The position numbers and the translations under genes are program-made. Shown one piece after another: positions 26,057 to 34,320 of a DNA stretch of 51,574 bases. Under the pieces are notes generated by a model, which was given only the letters and a program-made list of their open reading frames with translations, was not told the origin of the DNA and ran no database searches. Source of the stretch: JAXHUE01 sp034189655 (GTDB taxonomy: Bacteria > Chloroflexota > Dehalococcoidia > E44-bin15); contig JAXHUE010000012.1 of assembly GCA_034189655.1 (NCBI GenBank), positions 1 to 51,574 of the forward strand. Direction: 5' to 3'. Position 1 is the stretch's first letter, and every line of letters begins with the position of its first letter.

Positions 26057-27361
26057 ATGCAAGAGACGACGCCAGATAAAAAGAAGGGCATGTACGATGA
26101 GCTCTTCGGCAGGAAAGAGGAGCGGGTATTCACCGACGAAGACGTGGAGCTGATGAAGGAGCGCATCGGCATCGACATGGTGTCGGAACGCCCCTTCAAC
26201 CAGGAGTGCACCAGGGACAACCTGCGCCACCTGGCCCAGGGCAACGGCGACATCAACCCCCTCTTCTTCGACGAGGAGTACGCCAGGAACACGCGCTGGG
26301 GGGGCCTCGTCGCGCCACCCACCTTCATGCACTGCACCGGCACCACCCTGAAGCGGGCGCTCACCGCCGAGGAGCGGGCCCGTGGCGCCGGGGCATTGAG
26401 GGGCATCCAGGCACTCTACTCCGGCGACGACTGCTACTACTACCGGCCGCTGCGCCCCGGCGACTTCGTGTGGACCAGGGCCTACTTGAACCAGGTCTAC
26501 GTGAAGCAGAGCGAGTTCACCGGCAGGACGGTCTTCACCATACACCGCCGCATCATGGCCAACCAGCGCGGCGAGCTGATATGCGCCGCCGACATGCTGG
26601 TCATCTGGGCCGGGCGCCAGCGCAAGGTGGGCGAGAGGAAGAAGTACGCCGCTATCAAGAAGCAGTACTACACCCCAGAGGACATAATGCGCATCGATGC
26701 CGACATGGACCGCGAGGAGGTGCGCGGCGCCAACCCCAGGTACTGGGAGGACGTCAACGAGGGTGACGAGCTCACCCCCGTGGTCAAAGGGCCGCTCTCC
26801 GTCGCCGACATGGTCAACTTCGATATCGGCCACGGCATGACCATGTACGACGGCTCCCACCACGTGGCCTACGAGTACCGCAAGCGGCACCCCGCTGCCT
26901 TCCCCTTGAACGAGTACGGCATCCCCGATACCGTGGAGAGCGTCCACTGGGTGGACAAGCTGGGCAAGCAGGTCACCAACGTCGCCGCGTACGACTACGG
27001 GGAGCAGCGCTACGCCTGGCTGTCTCACGTGGTCACCAACTGGATGGGCGACGACGCCTGGCTCTACCACATAGACGGCCAGTGGCGCAAGTTCGTCTAC
27101 CTGGGGGACACCAACTGGGTCAAGGGCAAGGTGGCCAGCAAGTACATCGACGAGCACGGCCAGTACAAGGTTGACCTGGACATCTGGTGTGAAGACCAGA
27201 GGGGACTGGTCACCGCACCGGGCCACGCCACCGTCATCCTGCCCTCCAGGGTGGGCGGGCTGCCCCAGGTGCCACCCGTGGACACACCGGCCCCCTTCCA
27301 GCCGGAGGAGGTAGCGGTGGCGGTGGGGGACGAGCCCATCTGGCGCACCCGGCTCTTCTAG
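26057..27361 (+). CDS. MaoC/FAS1-like double-hotdog acyl dehydratase, copy 2
   Basis: Paralogue of the preceding gene, 434 residues, with the same two-half layout. Signatures are LAQGNGDINPLFFDEEYA, RWGGLVAPPTFMHCTG, PRYWEDVNEGDELTPVVKGP and FDIGHGMTMYDGSHHV. By eye, about three quarters of residues are identical to copy 1 over a 61-residue stretch around the second hotdog. The shared tail pattern (LPSRVGGLPQVPPVDTPAPFQPEE) is also kept. This points to an old tandem duplication with both copies under selection. An acyl-CoA or acyl-thioester dehydratase role is inferred from family. Confidence 0.82.
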   Translation: MQETTPDKKKGMYDELFGRKEERVFTDEDVELMKERIGIDMVSERPFNQECTRDNLRHLAQGNGDINPLFFDEEYARNTRWGGLVAPPTFMHCTGTTLKRALTAEERARGAGALRGIQALYSGDDCYYYRPLRPGDFVWTRAYLNQVYVKQSEFTGRTVFTIHRRIMANQRGELICAADMLVIWAGRQRKVGERKKYAAIKKQYYTPEDIMRIDADMDREEVRGANPRYWEDVNEGDELTPVVKGPLSVADMVNFDIGHGMTMYDGSHHVAYEYRKRHPAAFPLNEYGIPDTVESVHWVDKLGKQVTNVAAYDYGEQRYAWLSHVVTNWMGDDAWLYHIDGQWRKFVYLGDTNWVKGKVASKYIDEHGQYKVDLDIWCEDQRGLVTAPGHATVILPSRVGGLPQVPPVDTPAPFQPEEVAVAVGDEPIWRTRLF

Positions 27362-27377
27362 CGAGCGATAGATACCT

Positions 27378-28001
27378 TCAAGGTGCCGGAGGCTTCGACG
27401 AGGCCTCCGGCGCTCTCCCTCGCCGGGTCTCGCCCTCGGTGACGGCCCCCCACCCGTTGAGCGAGGCCAGGGCGCGGACGGCGTCCTCGGGAACGCCGTT
27501 GCGGCGTAGCTTGTCCACTATCCTCCTCGCCTGGGCCGGGCCCGGGGCCTCCCCCTCCTCGCCCCCCAGGTGGTGAAACTCGTATGGTATACCCCGCCCC
27601 ATGACCGACACCATCCGCTGCACAAGTGCCATCCCGGGACAGTCCACACCCTCAGGCCCCAGGAGTGTGTACATCGGGTACGAGCGGCAGCCGCTGGGGC
27701 GGACGGGGTAGATCGAGCACTCTGCCTGCGGCGAGAGGAAGGGACAGGGGCTTGAGCGGGCCATCCACCCATACCTGCCCTGGTCACCGCCAGGCGCGGT
27801 CGCCCCATCCAGGTAGCGACGGGCGACCTCCTCCGGGGCCAGCCCCAGGTGGGCGGCGATGGCCTCAACGTCGAGGGACGAGGTGCGCACCCCGAGCTGG
27901 CGGCAGCAGCGGCCACAGCGCCGGCAGATAAAGGGCACCTTGATGTCGTAGAGCCTCCTGCCCTGGTACAGGGAGAGTATCTGGTACATGGGCTCGGTCA
28001 C
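27378..28001 (-). CDS. YkgJ-family cysteine-cluster protein
   Basis: Product of 207 residues. The N-terminal cluster FICRRCGRCCRQLG and the later CPFLSPQAECSIYPVRPSGCRSYP match the YkgJ/CxxCxxCC family, thought to bind zinc or an iron-sulfur cluster; its function is unknown. It is single and convergent with the MaoC pair. A GC-rich hairpin (27385-27411) lies inside its last codons. Confidence 0.8.
   Translation of the reverse strand: MTEPMYQILSLYQGRRLYDIKVPFICRRCGRCCRQLGVRTSSLDVEAIAAHLGLAPEEVARRYLDGATAPGGDQGRYGWMARSSPCPFLSPQAECSIYPVRPSGCRSYPMYTLLGPEGVDCPGMALVQRMVSVMGRGIPYEFHHLGGEEGEAPGPAQARRIVDKLRRNGVPEDAVRALASLNGWGAVTEGETRRGRAPEASSKPPAP
27385..27411. terminator. Hairpin between convergent genes
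   Basis: GCCGGAGGC (27385-27393) pairs perfectly with GCCTCCGGC (27403-27411) across a nine-base loop. It lies 24 bases after the second MaoC stop, inside the 3' end of the convergent ykgJ-like gene. There is no long T run, so it is a weak terminator candidate. Confidence 0.4.
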
Positions 28002-28096
28002 GACAACGCTCCTCTTGTGGCCCCGCCACCAGCATATACCATGTCACCCGCCGCGGCAACCGCGCCCTCGCCACGCGGCCCCCGGGCAAGAGGGCC

Positions 28097-28124
28097 TTGA
28101 CACACGCGCTGGGGGAGCTACAAT
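28097..28124 (+). promoter_or_regulatory. Promoter of the GNAT-acyl-CoA synthetase gene
   Basis: TTGACA at 28097-28102 and TACAAT at 28119-28124, 16 bases apart. The leader of about 70 bases contains two small inverted repeats (GGCGG-CA-CCGCC and GGCCT-CT-AGGCC), possibly regulatory. Confidence 0.65.
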
Positions 28125-28202
28125 CTAAAAGGCGGCACCGCCACGCGGCCTCTAGGCCTGGGGTGCCCGCTCTGTGCCAACGCAGGGGGGTGATGCGGCG
28201 CC

Positions 28203-30911
28203 ATGGCGAGAGCAGCGAGCAGACAGCTTGAGAGATACCGGCAGGCGGTGATACTGCGCGACGGCTCCACCTTATGCCTGCGCCCCATCGAGCCGGGCGA
28301 CTTCGAGCGGGTGCAGTCCCTCTTCTACCGCATGAGCCCACACAGCATCTACCTGCGCTACCACCACGTGGTGACCCACATGTCGCAGGAGGAGGCGAAG
28401 CGCTACAGCACCGTGGACTACCACGACACCTTTGCCCTGGTGGGGATAGTGGGCAGCGGCGAGGAGGAGCGGATCGTGGCCGTCGGGCGCTATGCCCAGC
28501 TCCCCCGTGAGCACGCGGCGGAGGTCGCCTTCGAGGTCGAGGACGCCTACCAGAGGAAGGGCATCGGCACCCACCTCCTGGAGCAGCTGGCCGCCATCGC
28601 CAGGGAGAACGGCTTCCGCACCTTCGAGGCCGAGGTACTGGCAGAGAACGAGGACATGATGCGGGTGTTCTCGGACAGCGGGTTCCAGGTGGTGAGGGAG
28701 CTTGAAGGCGGCATCAACCAGGTGGTGTTGCCCCTCACCCTCACGCCCGCGTTCGAGGAGCGGTCAGCAGAGCGGGAGAGGACCGCCGCCATCGCCTCGC
28801 TCAGGGCGTTCCTGAACCCCCGCTCCATAGCGGTGATCGGGGCCTCGCAGCGGGAGGGGACTGCAGGCAACATGCTCTTCCGCAACCTCCTGCGCGAGGG
28901 CTTCACAGGCGCGGTCTACCCGATAAACCCCAAGACCGAGGTGGTGGCTTCGATACGCACCTATCCCACCGTCCTCGATGTGCCCCACGAGGTGGACATG
29001 GCGATAATCGCCGTCCCCGCGACAGCGGTCAACCAGGTAGTGGAGCAGTGCGGGCGCAAGGGGGTGCGCGGCGCCGTGGTGATATCGGCCGGCTTCGGGG
29101 AGAGCGGGGACGATGGGGCGGCGATGGAGCACAAGGTGCTGGAGACCGCCCGCAGCTATGGAATGAGGCTGGTGGGCCCGAACTGCTTCGGCATCATCAA
29201 CACCAGCCCCCAGATCTCCATGAATGCCACCTTCTCCGCGCTCTTCCCCCCACGGGGCCGGGTCGGCCTGTGCACCCAGAGCGGCGCCCTGGGGATCGCC
29301 ATCCTGGAATACGCCCAGGGCATGGACATCGGGCTGTCCACCTTCGTGAGCATCGGCAACCGGGCCGACGTGTCGAGCAACGACCTGCTCCAGTACTGGT
29401 ACGAGGACCCCGATACCGACGTCATCCTCCTCTACCTGGAGTCCTTCGGGAACCCGCGCAGGTTCTCCCGCATCGCGCGCACGGTCGCGGAGTCGAAGCC
29501 GGTGGTGGCCATCAAGAGCGGGCGCACCCCGGCGGGCTCTCGGGCGGCGGCGTCCCACACCGGGGCCCTCGCCAGCGCCGATGTCGCCTCCGACGCCCTG
29601 TTTAAGCAGGCGGGCATGATCCGCGTGGACACGATGGAGGAGCTCTTCGATATCGCCAATCTGCTCTCACACCAGCCCCTGCCCAGGGGGAGGAGGGTGG
29701 TCATACTCACCAACGGGGGCGGCCCGGCGATACTCACCGCCGATGCCTGCGCCGCCAGGGGCCTGGAGGTACCCCCGCTCTCCGAGAAGACCCACTCCCA
29801 GCTCAAAGGGCTCCTGCCCCCCAACGCGGGCCTGGCCAATCCCATAGACATGACCGCCGACGCCTCCGTCGAGCAGTACCGGAAGGCCATGGAGACCCTG
29901 GCACAGGACGAGGACACAGACATCGTCATCGTCATCTTCATACCCATCTTTGCTCCCGTGGACGCAGTAGCCGACTGCGTAAGAGAGATGGCACCGCTGT
30001 TCCGCGAGCAGGGCAAGACGCTGCTCGCCTCCTTCATCAGCGCACGCAAGACCTGCATCCAGGCGGACTCCGACGAGACGTACTCCGTCCCCTGCTTCAC
30101 CTTCCCCGAGTCCGCCGCCGCCAGCCTGTCCAGGGCCTGCGAGTACAGCGAGTGGCTGGAGAGGCCCAAGGGGAGGACCACCTCGCTTAAAGGTATCTCC
30201 AGGAAGAAGGCGGAGCAACTGGTGACCCAGGCCCTGGAGCGGAGCCCTGCACGGCCCCTGTGGCTCGATGGGCAGTCGGTCAACCAGCTCCTGGAGTGCT
30301 ACGGCATCGTCACGGCGCCGGTACGGTACGCCGCCACTGCCGCGGAGGCGATGAAAGCGGCGAGGAAGGTAGGGTTCCCGGTAGCGGTGAAGCTCCTCTC
30401 CGACACCATCGTCCACAAGACCGAGGTCGGCGGCGTCGTGCTCAACCTGGGCTCGGGCAGGAAGGTAGAGCAGGCGTTCACCCAGATAGAGGAGCGCCTC
30501 GTCGGCATGGGGAGGAGAGACGAGATGCAGGGGGTCTCCGTGCAGCGGATGGTACCGGGCGGCGTCGAGGTCATCGTGGGCGTCACCCAGGACCCGTCCT
30601 TCGGCCCCCTCACCCTGTTCGGCGCCGGTGGCATCCACGCCGAGCTCTTCAAAGACGTCACCTTCCGCATTCACCCCCTCACCAACGTCGACGCCCGAGA
30701 GATGGTGCGCGCGGTGAAGGTATACCAGCTCCTCGCCGGCTGGCGCGGCGCCGAGCCCAGCGATATCGAGGCCGTCGAGGAGCTCCTGCTCCGGGTCTCC
30801 GCGATGGAGGAAGACCTGCCCCAGATCGCGGAGCTGGACTTGAACCCGGTCAAGGTCCTGGGGCGCGCGAGCGGCTACGTGGTAGTCGACGCCCGCGTGA
30901 TGCTGGCCTAG
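28203..30911 (+). CDS. GNAT acetyltransferase fused to ADP-forming acyl-CoA synthetase
   Basis: Product of 902 residues. Residues ~15-185 are a GNAT N-acetyltransferase (EVAFEVEDAYQRKGIGTHLLEQL carries the acetyl-CoA loop). From ~205 comes a full NDP-forming acyl-CoA synthetase: CoA-binding domain (LNPRSIAVIGASQREGT), ligase-CoA domain with the phospho-histidine His452 (SRAAASHTGALA), and a C-terminal ATP-grasp (VKLLSDTIVHKTEVGGVVLNL, LFGAGGIHAELFKDV, AELDLNPVKV). The layout equals Pat/Pka-type lysine acyltransferases, which acylate and silence acyl-CoA synthetases, though the catalytic ligase loop looks intact here. The possible roles are protein acylation or acyl-CoA/ATP conversion. The gene has its own promoter. 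Confidence 0.9.
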   Translation: MARAASRQLERYRQAVILRDGSTLCLRPIEPGDFERVQSLFYRMSPHSIYLRYHHVVTHMSQEEAKRYSTVDYHDTFALVGIVGSGEEERIVAVGRYAQLPREHAAEVAFEVEDAYQRKGIGTHLLEQLAAIARENGFRTFEAEVLAENEDMMRVFSDSGFQVVRELEGGINQVVLPLTLTPAFEERSAERERTAAIASLRAFLNPRSIAVIGASQREGTAGNMLFRNLLREGFTGAVYPINPKTEVVASIRTYPTVLDVPHEVDMAIIAVPATAVNQVVEQCGRKGVRGAVVISAGFGESGDDGAAMEHKVLETARSYGMRLVGPNCFGIINTSPQISMNATFSALFPPRGRVGLCTQSGALGIAILEYAQGMDIGLSTFVSIGNRADVSSNDLLQYWYEDPDTDVILLYLESFGNPRRFSRIARTVAESKPVVAIKSGRTPAGSRAAASHTGALASADVASDALFKQAGMIRVDTMEELFDIANLLSHQPLPRGRRVVILTNGGGPAILTADACAARGLEVPPLSEKTHSQLKGLLPPNAGLANPIDMTADASVEQYRKAMETLAQDEDTDIVIVIFIPIFAPVDAVADCVREMAPLFREQGKTLLASFISARKTCIQADSDETYSVPCFTFPESAAASLSRACEYSEWLERPKGRTTSLKGISRKKAEQLVTQALERSPARPLWLDGQSVNQLLECYGIVTAPVRYAATAAEAMKAARKVGFPVAVKLLSDTIVHKTEVGGVVLNLGSGRKVEQAFTQIEERLVGMGRRDEMQGVSVQRMVPGGVEVIVGVTQDPSFGPLTLFGAGGIHAELFKDVTFRIHPLTNVDAREMVRAVKVYQLLAGWRGAEPSDIEAVEELLLRVSAMEEDLPQIAELDLNPVKVLGRASGYVVVDARVMLA

Positions 30912-30973
30912 AAACCCCGCCCCGCCACTACCCCGGCCCCCTGTCCCCTCCCCCCACGGCGCGCTCCCTCGCC

Positions 30974-31003
30974 TTGACAGGCGATGAAGGCGGCCGTTAA
31001 AAT
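30974..31003 (+). promoter_or_regulatory. Promoter of the diaphorase operon
   Basis: TTGACA at 30974-30979 and TAAAAT at 30998-31003, 18 bases apart. A leader of about 175 bases follows before the NuoE-like gene. I see no recognised RNA element in it; the 274-base gap 30912-31185 otherwise looks empty. Confidence 0.6.
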
Positions 31004-31185
31004 AGTGAGAGGAAAAATGAGAACAGCCCACCATCGAGAGTATTCATCGAGAGCCCCCCAGCACCACTGCACCGCACACGTCGCCCCGGTACGACCCCCC
31101 CTTGCTCACGGGCCGTCTTATCTCGTGAGGAGCTACACCTCGTCCCCGCACGCCCAGGTGAGCGTGGAGGACGGAGGGGACATAC

Positions 31186-31689
31186 ATGGATGAAGAGCAG
31201 GCCGCCATAGAGCGGGAGACCAGGCAGGTGCTTAACAGGTTCCGCCAGGAGCGGGGGGCCCTGGTACCCATCCTGCAGCAGATACAGGGCCGCCTCGGCT
31301 ACCTCCCCCGCGAGGCGATGCTCGACGTGGCCAGCCACCTCGGCATCCCAGAGGTAGATGTCTACAGCGTGGTGACCTTCTACAACCAGTTCCGCCTGAC
31401 CCCGCCGGGGCGCCACTCGGTGAGGGTGTGCCTGGGGACGGCGTGCCACATGAAGGGGGGCTATATCATACTCGACGCGTGGAAGAGGAGGCTGGGCATC
31501 GAGACGGGTGAGACCACGCCCGACCGCGAGTTCGACCTCGACATCGTGGCCTGTGTCGGCTGCTGCGCCATGGCCCCGGTAGCCATCGTCGACGAGGAGA
31601 CAGAGGGCAAGGTCACCCCCACCAGGGTGGACGGCATACTGCTTGCGCACAGGCTCAAGAAGGAAAGGGAAGCAGGCGAGAGGCAATGA
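31186..31689 (+). CDS. NuoE/HydC-like [2Fe-2S] subunit of an NADH diaphorase
   Basis: Thioredoxin-fold [2Fe-2S] protein of 167 residues. The cluster cysteines are 82 and 87 (VCLGTACHMKG) and 123 and 127 (ACVGCCAMAP). The N-terminal helical bundle (LVPILQQIQGRLGYLPREAM) matches NuoE. It overlaps the next gene by ATGA, so translation is coupled. It probably passes electrons between the flavin subunit and other clusters in the cytoplasm. The lack of a membrane arm points to a soluble complex like those of hydrogenases or formate dehydrogenases. Confidence 0.92.
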   Translation: MDEEQAAIERETRQVLNRFRQERGALVPILQQIQGRLGYLPREAMLDVASHLGIPEVDVYSVVTFYNQFRLTPPGRHSVRVCLGTACHMKGGYIILDAWKRRLGIETGETTPDREFDLDIVACVGCCAMAPVAIVDEETEGKVTPTRVDGILLAHRLKKEREAGERQ

Positions 31690-33620
31690 CGGTCCCGGGC
31701 GCCACCGACACGGTATCGACGTTTCAGGCCATAGAGAGAGCGGCCAGCGCCCGCTGGGATCAGCTCCGGGACGGCCACGTGCCGCTCATCACCGTGGGCA
31801 CGGCCACCTGCGGCCGCTCTGCGGGGGCCCTGGAGGTGCTGGAGGCGATCAAGGGAGAGCTGGAAAGGCTGGGGCAAGACGCCCACGTGATCGAGGTGGG
31901 GTGCATGGGCCACTGCTACGCCGAGCCCCTGGTCACCATCGCCAAGCCGGGATACCCCCCCATCGCCTACGGCTATGTCACGCCGATGGTGGCCCAGCGC
32001 CTGGTGGCCGACTTCATCGCCGGCGATGACCCCTCGCTGGAGTTCGCCCTGGGCGCCCTCGAGGAGAACGACCTGATCCCCTCCATCTACGACCTGCCCC
32101 GCTTCGCCTACGAGCGGCACATCCTGCTGGCCAACTGCGGCCACATCGACCCCGAGGATATAGACCACTACATCGCCAACGGGGGATACCGGGTGCTGGC
32201 CCAGGCGCTCCAGATGGCGCCCGAGGACATCGTCGAGGAGGTGAGGAGGTCGGGCCTGCGCGGCATGGGCGGTGCCGGCTTCCCCACGGCGCGGAAGTGG
32301 GACCTCTGTCGCAGCACAAAGGGCCGCACCAAGTATCTGATATGCAACGGCGACGAGGGAGACCCCGGGGCCTTCATGGACCGCGCCATCCTGGAGAGCG
32401 ACCCCCACTCGGTGATAGAGGGGATGATAGTGAGCGCCCGCGCCGTAGGTGCCCGCCACGGCTACATCTACGTGCGCGCCGAGTACCCGCTCGCGGTCAG
32501 GCGGGTGCAGATGGCCCTCGACCAGGCAAAGGAGCGGGGCCTCATGGGGCGGCACATCCTGGGGGGCGACTTCAGCTTCGATATCGAGCTCTTCCAGGGC
32601 TCCGGCGCCTTCGTGTGCGGCGAGGAGACCGCCCTCATCTCATCTCTGGAAGGCAGGGCCGGGGTCCCCCGCTACCGACCTCCGTTCCCGGCTGAGAGGG
32701 GGCTCAACGGGAGACCGACCCTGATCGATAACGTGAAGACGCTGGCGTTTGTCCCCCGCATCGTGGGCAACGGCGCGGAGTGGTTCGCCAGCACGGGCAC
32801 CGAGAGGAGCAAGGGCACCGCCGTGTTCGCCCTCGCCGGCAAGGTGATAAACACCGGCCTGGCCGAGGTGCCCATGGGCACCACCCTGCGCCAGGTCATC
32901 TTCGAGGTGGGCGGCGGCATCCCCAAGGGCAAGCGGTTCAAGGCGGTGCAGATAGGCGGGCCCTCCGGCGGCTGCCTGCCCGAGTCGGCGCTCGACCTCC
33001 CCATCGACTTCGACTCCCTCACCGAGGCCGGGGCGATGATGGGCTCCGGGGGGATGGTGGTGCTCGACGAGGACGACTGCATGGTAGAGGCGGCCCGCTA
33101 CTTCCTGGACTTCACCCAGCGAGAGTCGTGCGGCAAGTGCACCCCGTGCCGCCTGGGGACAAAGCACATGCTCGCCATCCTGGAAGACCTCACCAAGGGC
33201 CGGGGGCGAATGGAGGACATAGAGACCCTCAAGGAGCTGGCCGAGGACGTAAAGGCGAGCTCCCTCTGCGGCCTGGGCCAGACCGCGCCCAACCCGGTGT
33301 TGAGCACGCTGCGCCACTTCCGCGACGAGTACGAGGCCCACGTCAGCGAGCAGTGCTGCCCGGCGCGGATGTGCCTAGACCTCATCGCCTACTACATCGT
33401 GCCCGAGAAGTGCGAGCGCTCCTGCGATGCCTGCGTGGGCACCTGCACCGTGGATGCCATCTACACTGGGAAAAAGAGGGTGAAAGTGGTCGACCAGGAG
33501 AAGTGCGTCAAGTGCGGCACCTGCCTCGATGCCTGCCCGCCGCAGTATAACGCCATAGTGAAGATATCGCCGCTACGCGACCTGCCTGAGGCCATCCCCC
33601 CGCTGGAGCAGAAGGGATGA
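31686..33620 (+). CDS. NuoF/HydB-like NADH-binding flavoprotein subunit
   Basis: Product of 644 residues in three parts. An N-terminal thioredoxin-like [2Fe-2S] domain has TVGTATCGRSAGALEV and VGCMGHCYAEPLV. The NuoF core binds FMN and NADH (LRGMGGAGFPTARKW, CNGDEGDPGAFMDR, GAFVCGEETALISSLEG) and has the [4Fe-4S] site ESCGKCTPCRLGT. The C-terminal ferredoxin tail has two [4Fe-4S] motifs (CDACVGTCTVDAI, CVKCGTCLDACPPQ). This long layout is that of HydB/HndC in electron-bifurcating hydrogenases and NAD-linked formate dehydrogenases rather than of complex I. It couples by ATGA overlaps to both neighbours. Confidence 0.94.
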   Translation: MTVPGATDTVSTFQAIERAASARWDQLRDGHVPLITVGTATCGRSAGALEVLEAIKGELERLGQDAHVIEVGCMGHCYAEPLVTIAKPGYPPIAYGYVTPMVAQRLVADFIAGDDPSLEFALGALEENDLIPSIYDLPRFAYERHILLANCGHIDPEDIDHYIANGGYRVLAQALQMAPEDIVEEVRRSGLRGMGGAGFPTARKWDLCRSTKGRTKYLICNGDEGDPGAFMDRAILESDPHSVIEGMIVSARAVGARHGYIYVRAEYPLAVRRVQMALDQAKERGLMGRHILGGDFSFDIELFQGSGAFVCGEETALISSLEGRAGVPRYRPPFPAERGLNGRPTLIDNVKTLAFVPRIVGNGAEWFASTGTERSKGTAVFALAGKVINTGLAEVPMGTTLRQVIFEVGGGIPKGKRFKAVQIGGPSGGCLPESALDLPIDFDSLTEAGAMMGSGGMVVLDEDDCMVEAARYFLDFTQRESCGKCTPCRLGTKHMLAILEDLTKGRGRMEDIETLKELAEDVKASSLCGLGQTAPNPVLSTLRHFRDEYEAHVSEQCCPARMCLDLIAYYIVPEKCERSCDACVGTCTVDAIYTGKKRVKVVDQEKCVKCGTCLDACPPQYNAIVKISPLRDLPEAIPPLEQKG

Positions 33621-34300
33621 AGACGGTATCGCTCACCATAGACGGCGTAGCGATCGAGGCCCCAGAGGGGCAGAAGGTGCTGTGGGCGGCACTTGACCAC
33701 GGCATCTACATACCCAACCTGTGCGCCCTCCGCGAGAAGGCGACGCCAGATGCCTCCTGCCGCCTCTGCTTCGTAGAGATAGCGGGGAGAGAGAGGCCGG
33801 TCACGGCCTGCACCCAGGAGGTCAGCGAGGGGATGGTGGTGAATACCAGGGGCGCGACGGCGCGTAAGCTGGCCCGGACCTCCCTGGAGCTATTGCTCTC
33901 CACCCTCCCCGTGGACTGTGCCCACTGCCCCGCCAATCGGGCCTGCGAGCTACAGAGGATCGCCGCCCACCTGGGCGTGAAGCTGAACTCGAAGCGGTTC
34001 CCCAAGGTGCTGCGAGAACTCCCCGTTGACGAGAGCAGCCCGGTATTCACCTACGACCCCAACAAGTGCGTGCTCTGCGGCCGCTGCGTGTGGGTGTGCC
34101 ACGAGGTGCGGGGGATAGGGGCCATCGGCTTTACCCGCCGCGGCTTCGAGCGGGTGGTGACCACCTTCTACGATGACCCACTGGCCTCATCGCGCTGCGA
34201 CCACTGCGGGGACTGCGTCGCCCTCTGCCCCGTGAGCGCCCTGACCTTCAAGGAGGGAAGGGAGGCACGGCCTGTAACCAGCGGGTCAGCGGGGGCGTAG
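33617..34300 (+). CDS. HoxU/NuoG-N-terminal-like iron-sulfur subunit
   Basis: Product of 227 residues. The [2Fe-2S] domain has Cys spacing C-x11-C-x2-C-x13-C in residues ~36-66. The NuoG 3-Cys segment is VDCAHCPANRAC, where the His ligand expected a few residues upstream (LxxHPLDC in relatives) is replaced (TLPVDC). Two [4Fe-4S] motifs follow (CVLCGRCVWVCHEV, CDHCGDCVALCPV). It stops there with no molybdopterin or H-cluster domain. It therefore resembles HoxU or the N-terminal part of HydA, and should feed a separate catalytic subunit encoded elsewhere. Confidence 0.9.
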   Translation: MKTVSLTIDGVAIEAPEGQKVLWAALDHGIYIPNLCALREKATPDASCRLCFVEIAGRERPVTACTQEVSEGMVVNTRGATARKLARTSLELLLSTLPVDCAHCPANRACELQRIAAHLGVKLNSKRFPKVLRELPVDESSPVFTYDPNKCVLCGRCVWVCHEVRGIGAIGFTRRGFERVVTTFYDDPLASSRCDHCGDCVALCPVSALTFKEGREARPVTSGSAGA

Positions 34301-34320
34301 GCCCAAGAGGCAGCTCGGCC

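Noticed and set aside
30984..31193. A small plus-strand frame before the NuoE-like gene
   Set aside because: Composition rich in His, Pro and Ser with no conserved pattern, and it overlaps the NuoE start. Probably leader sequence.
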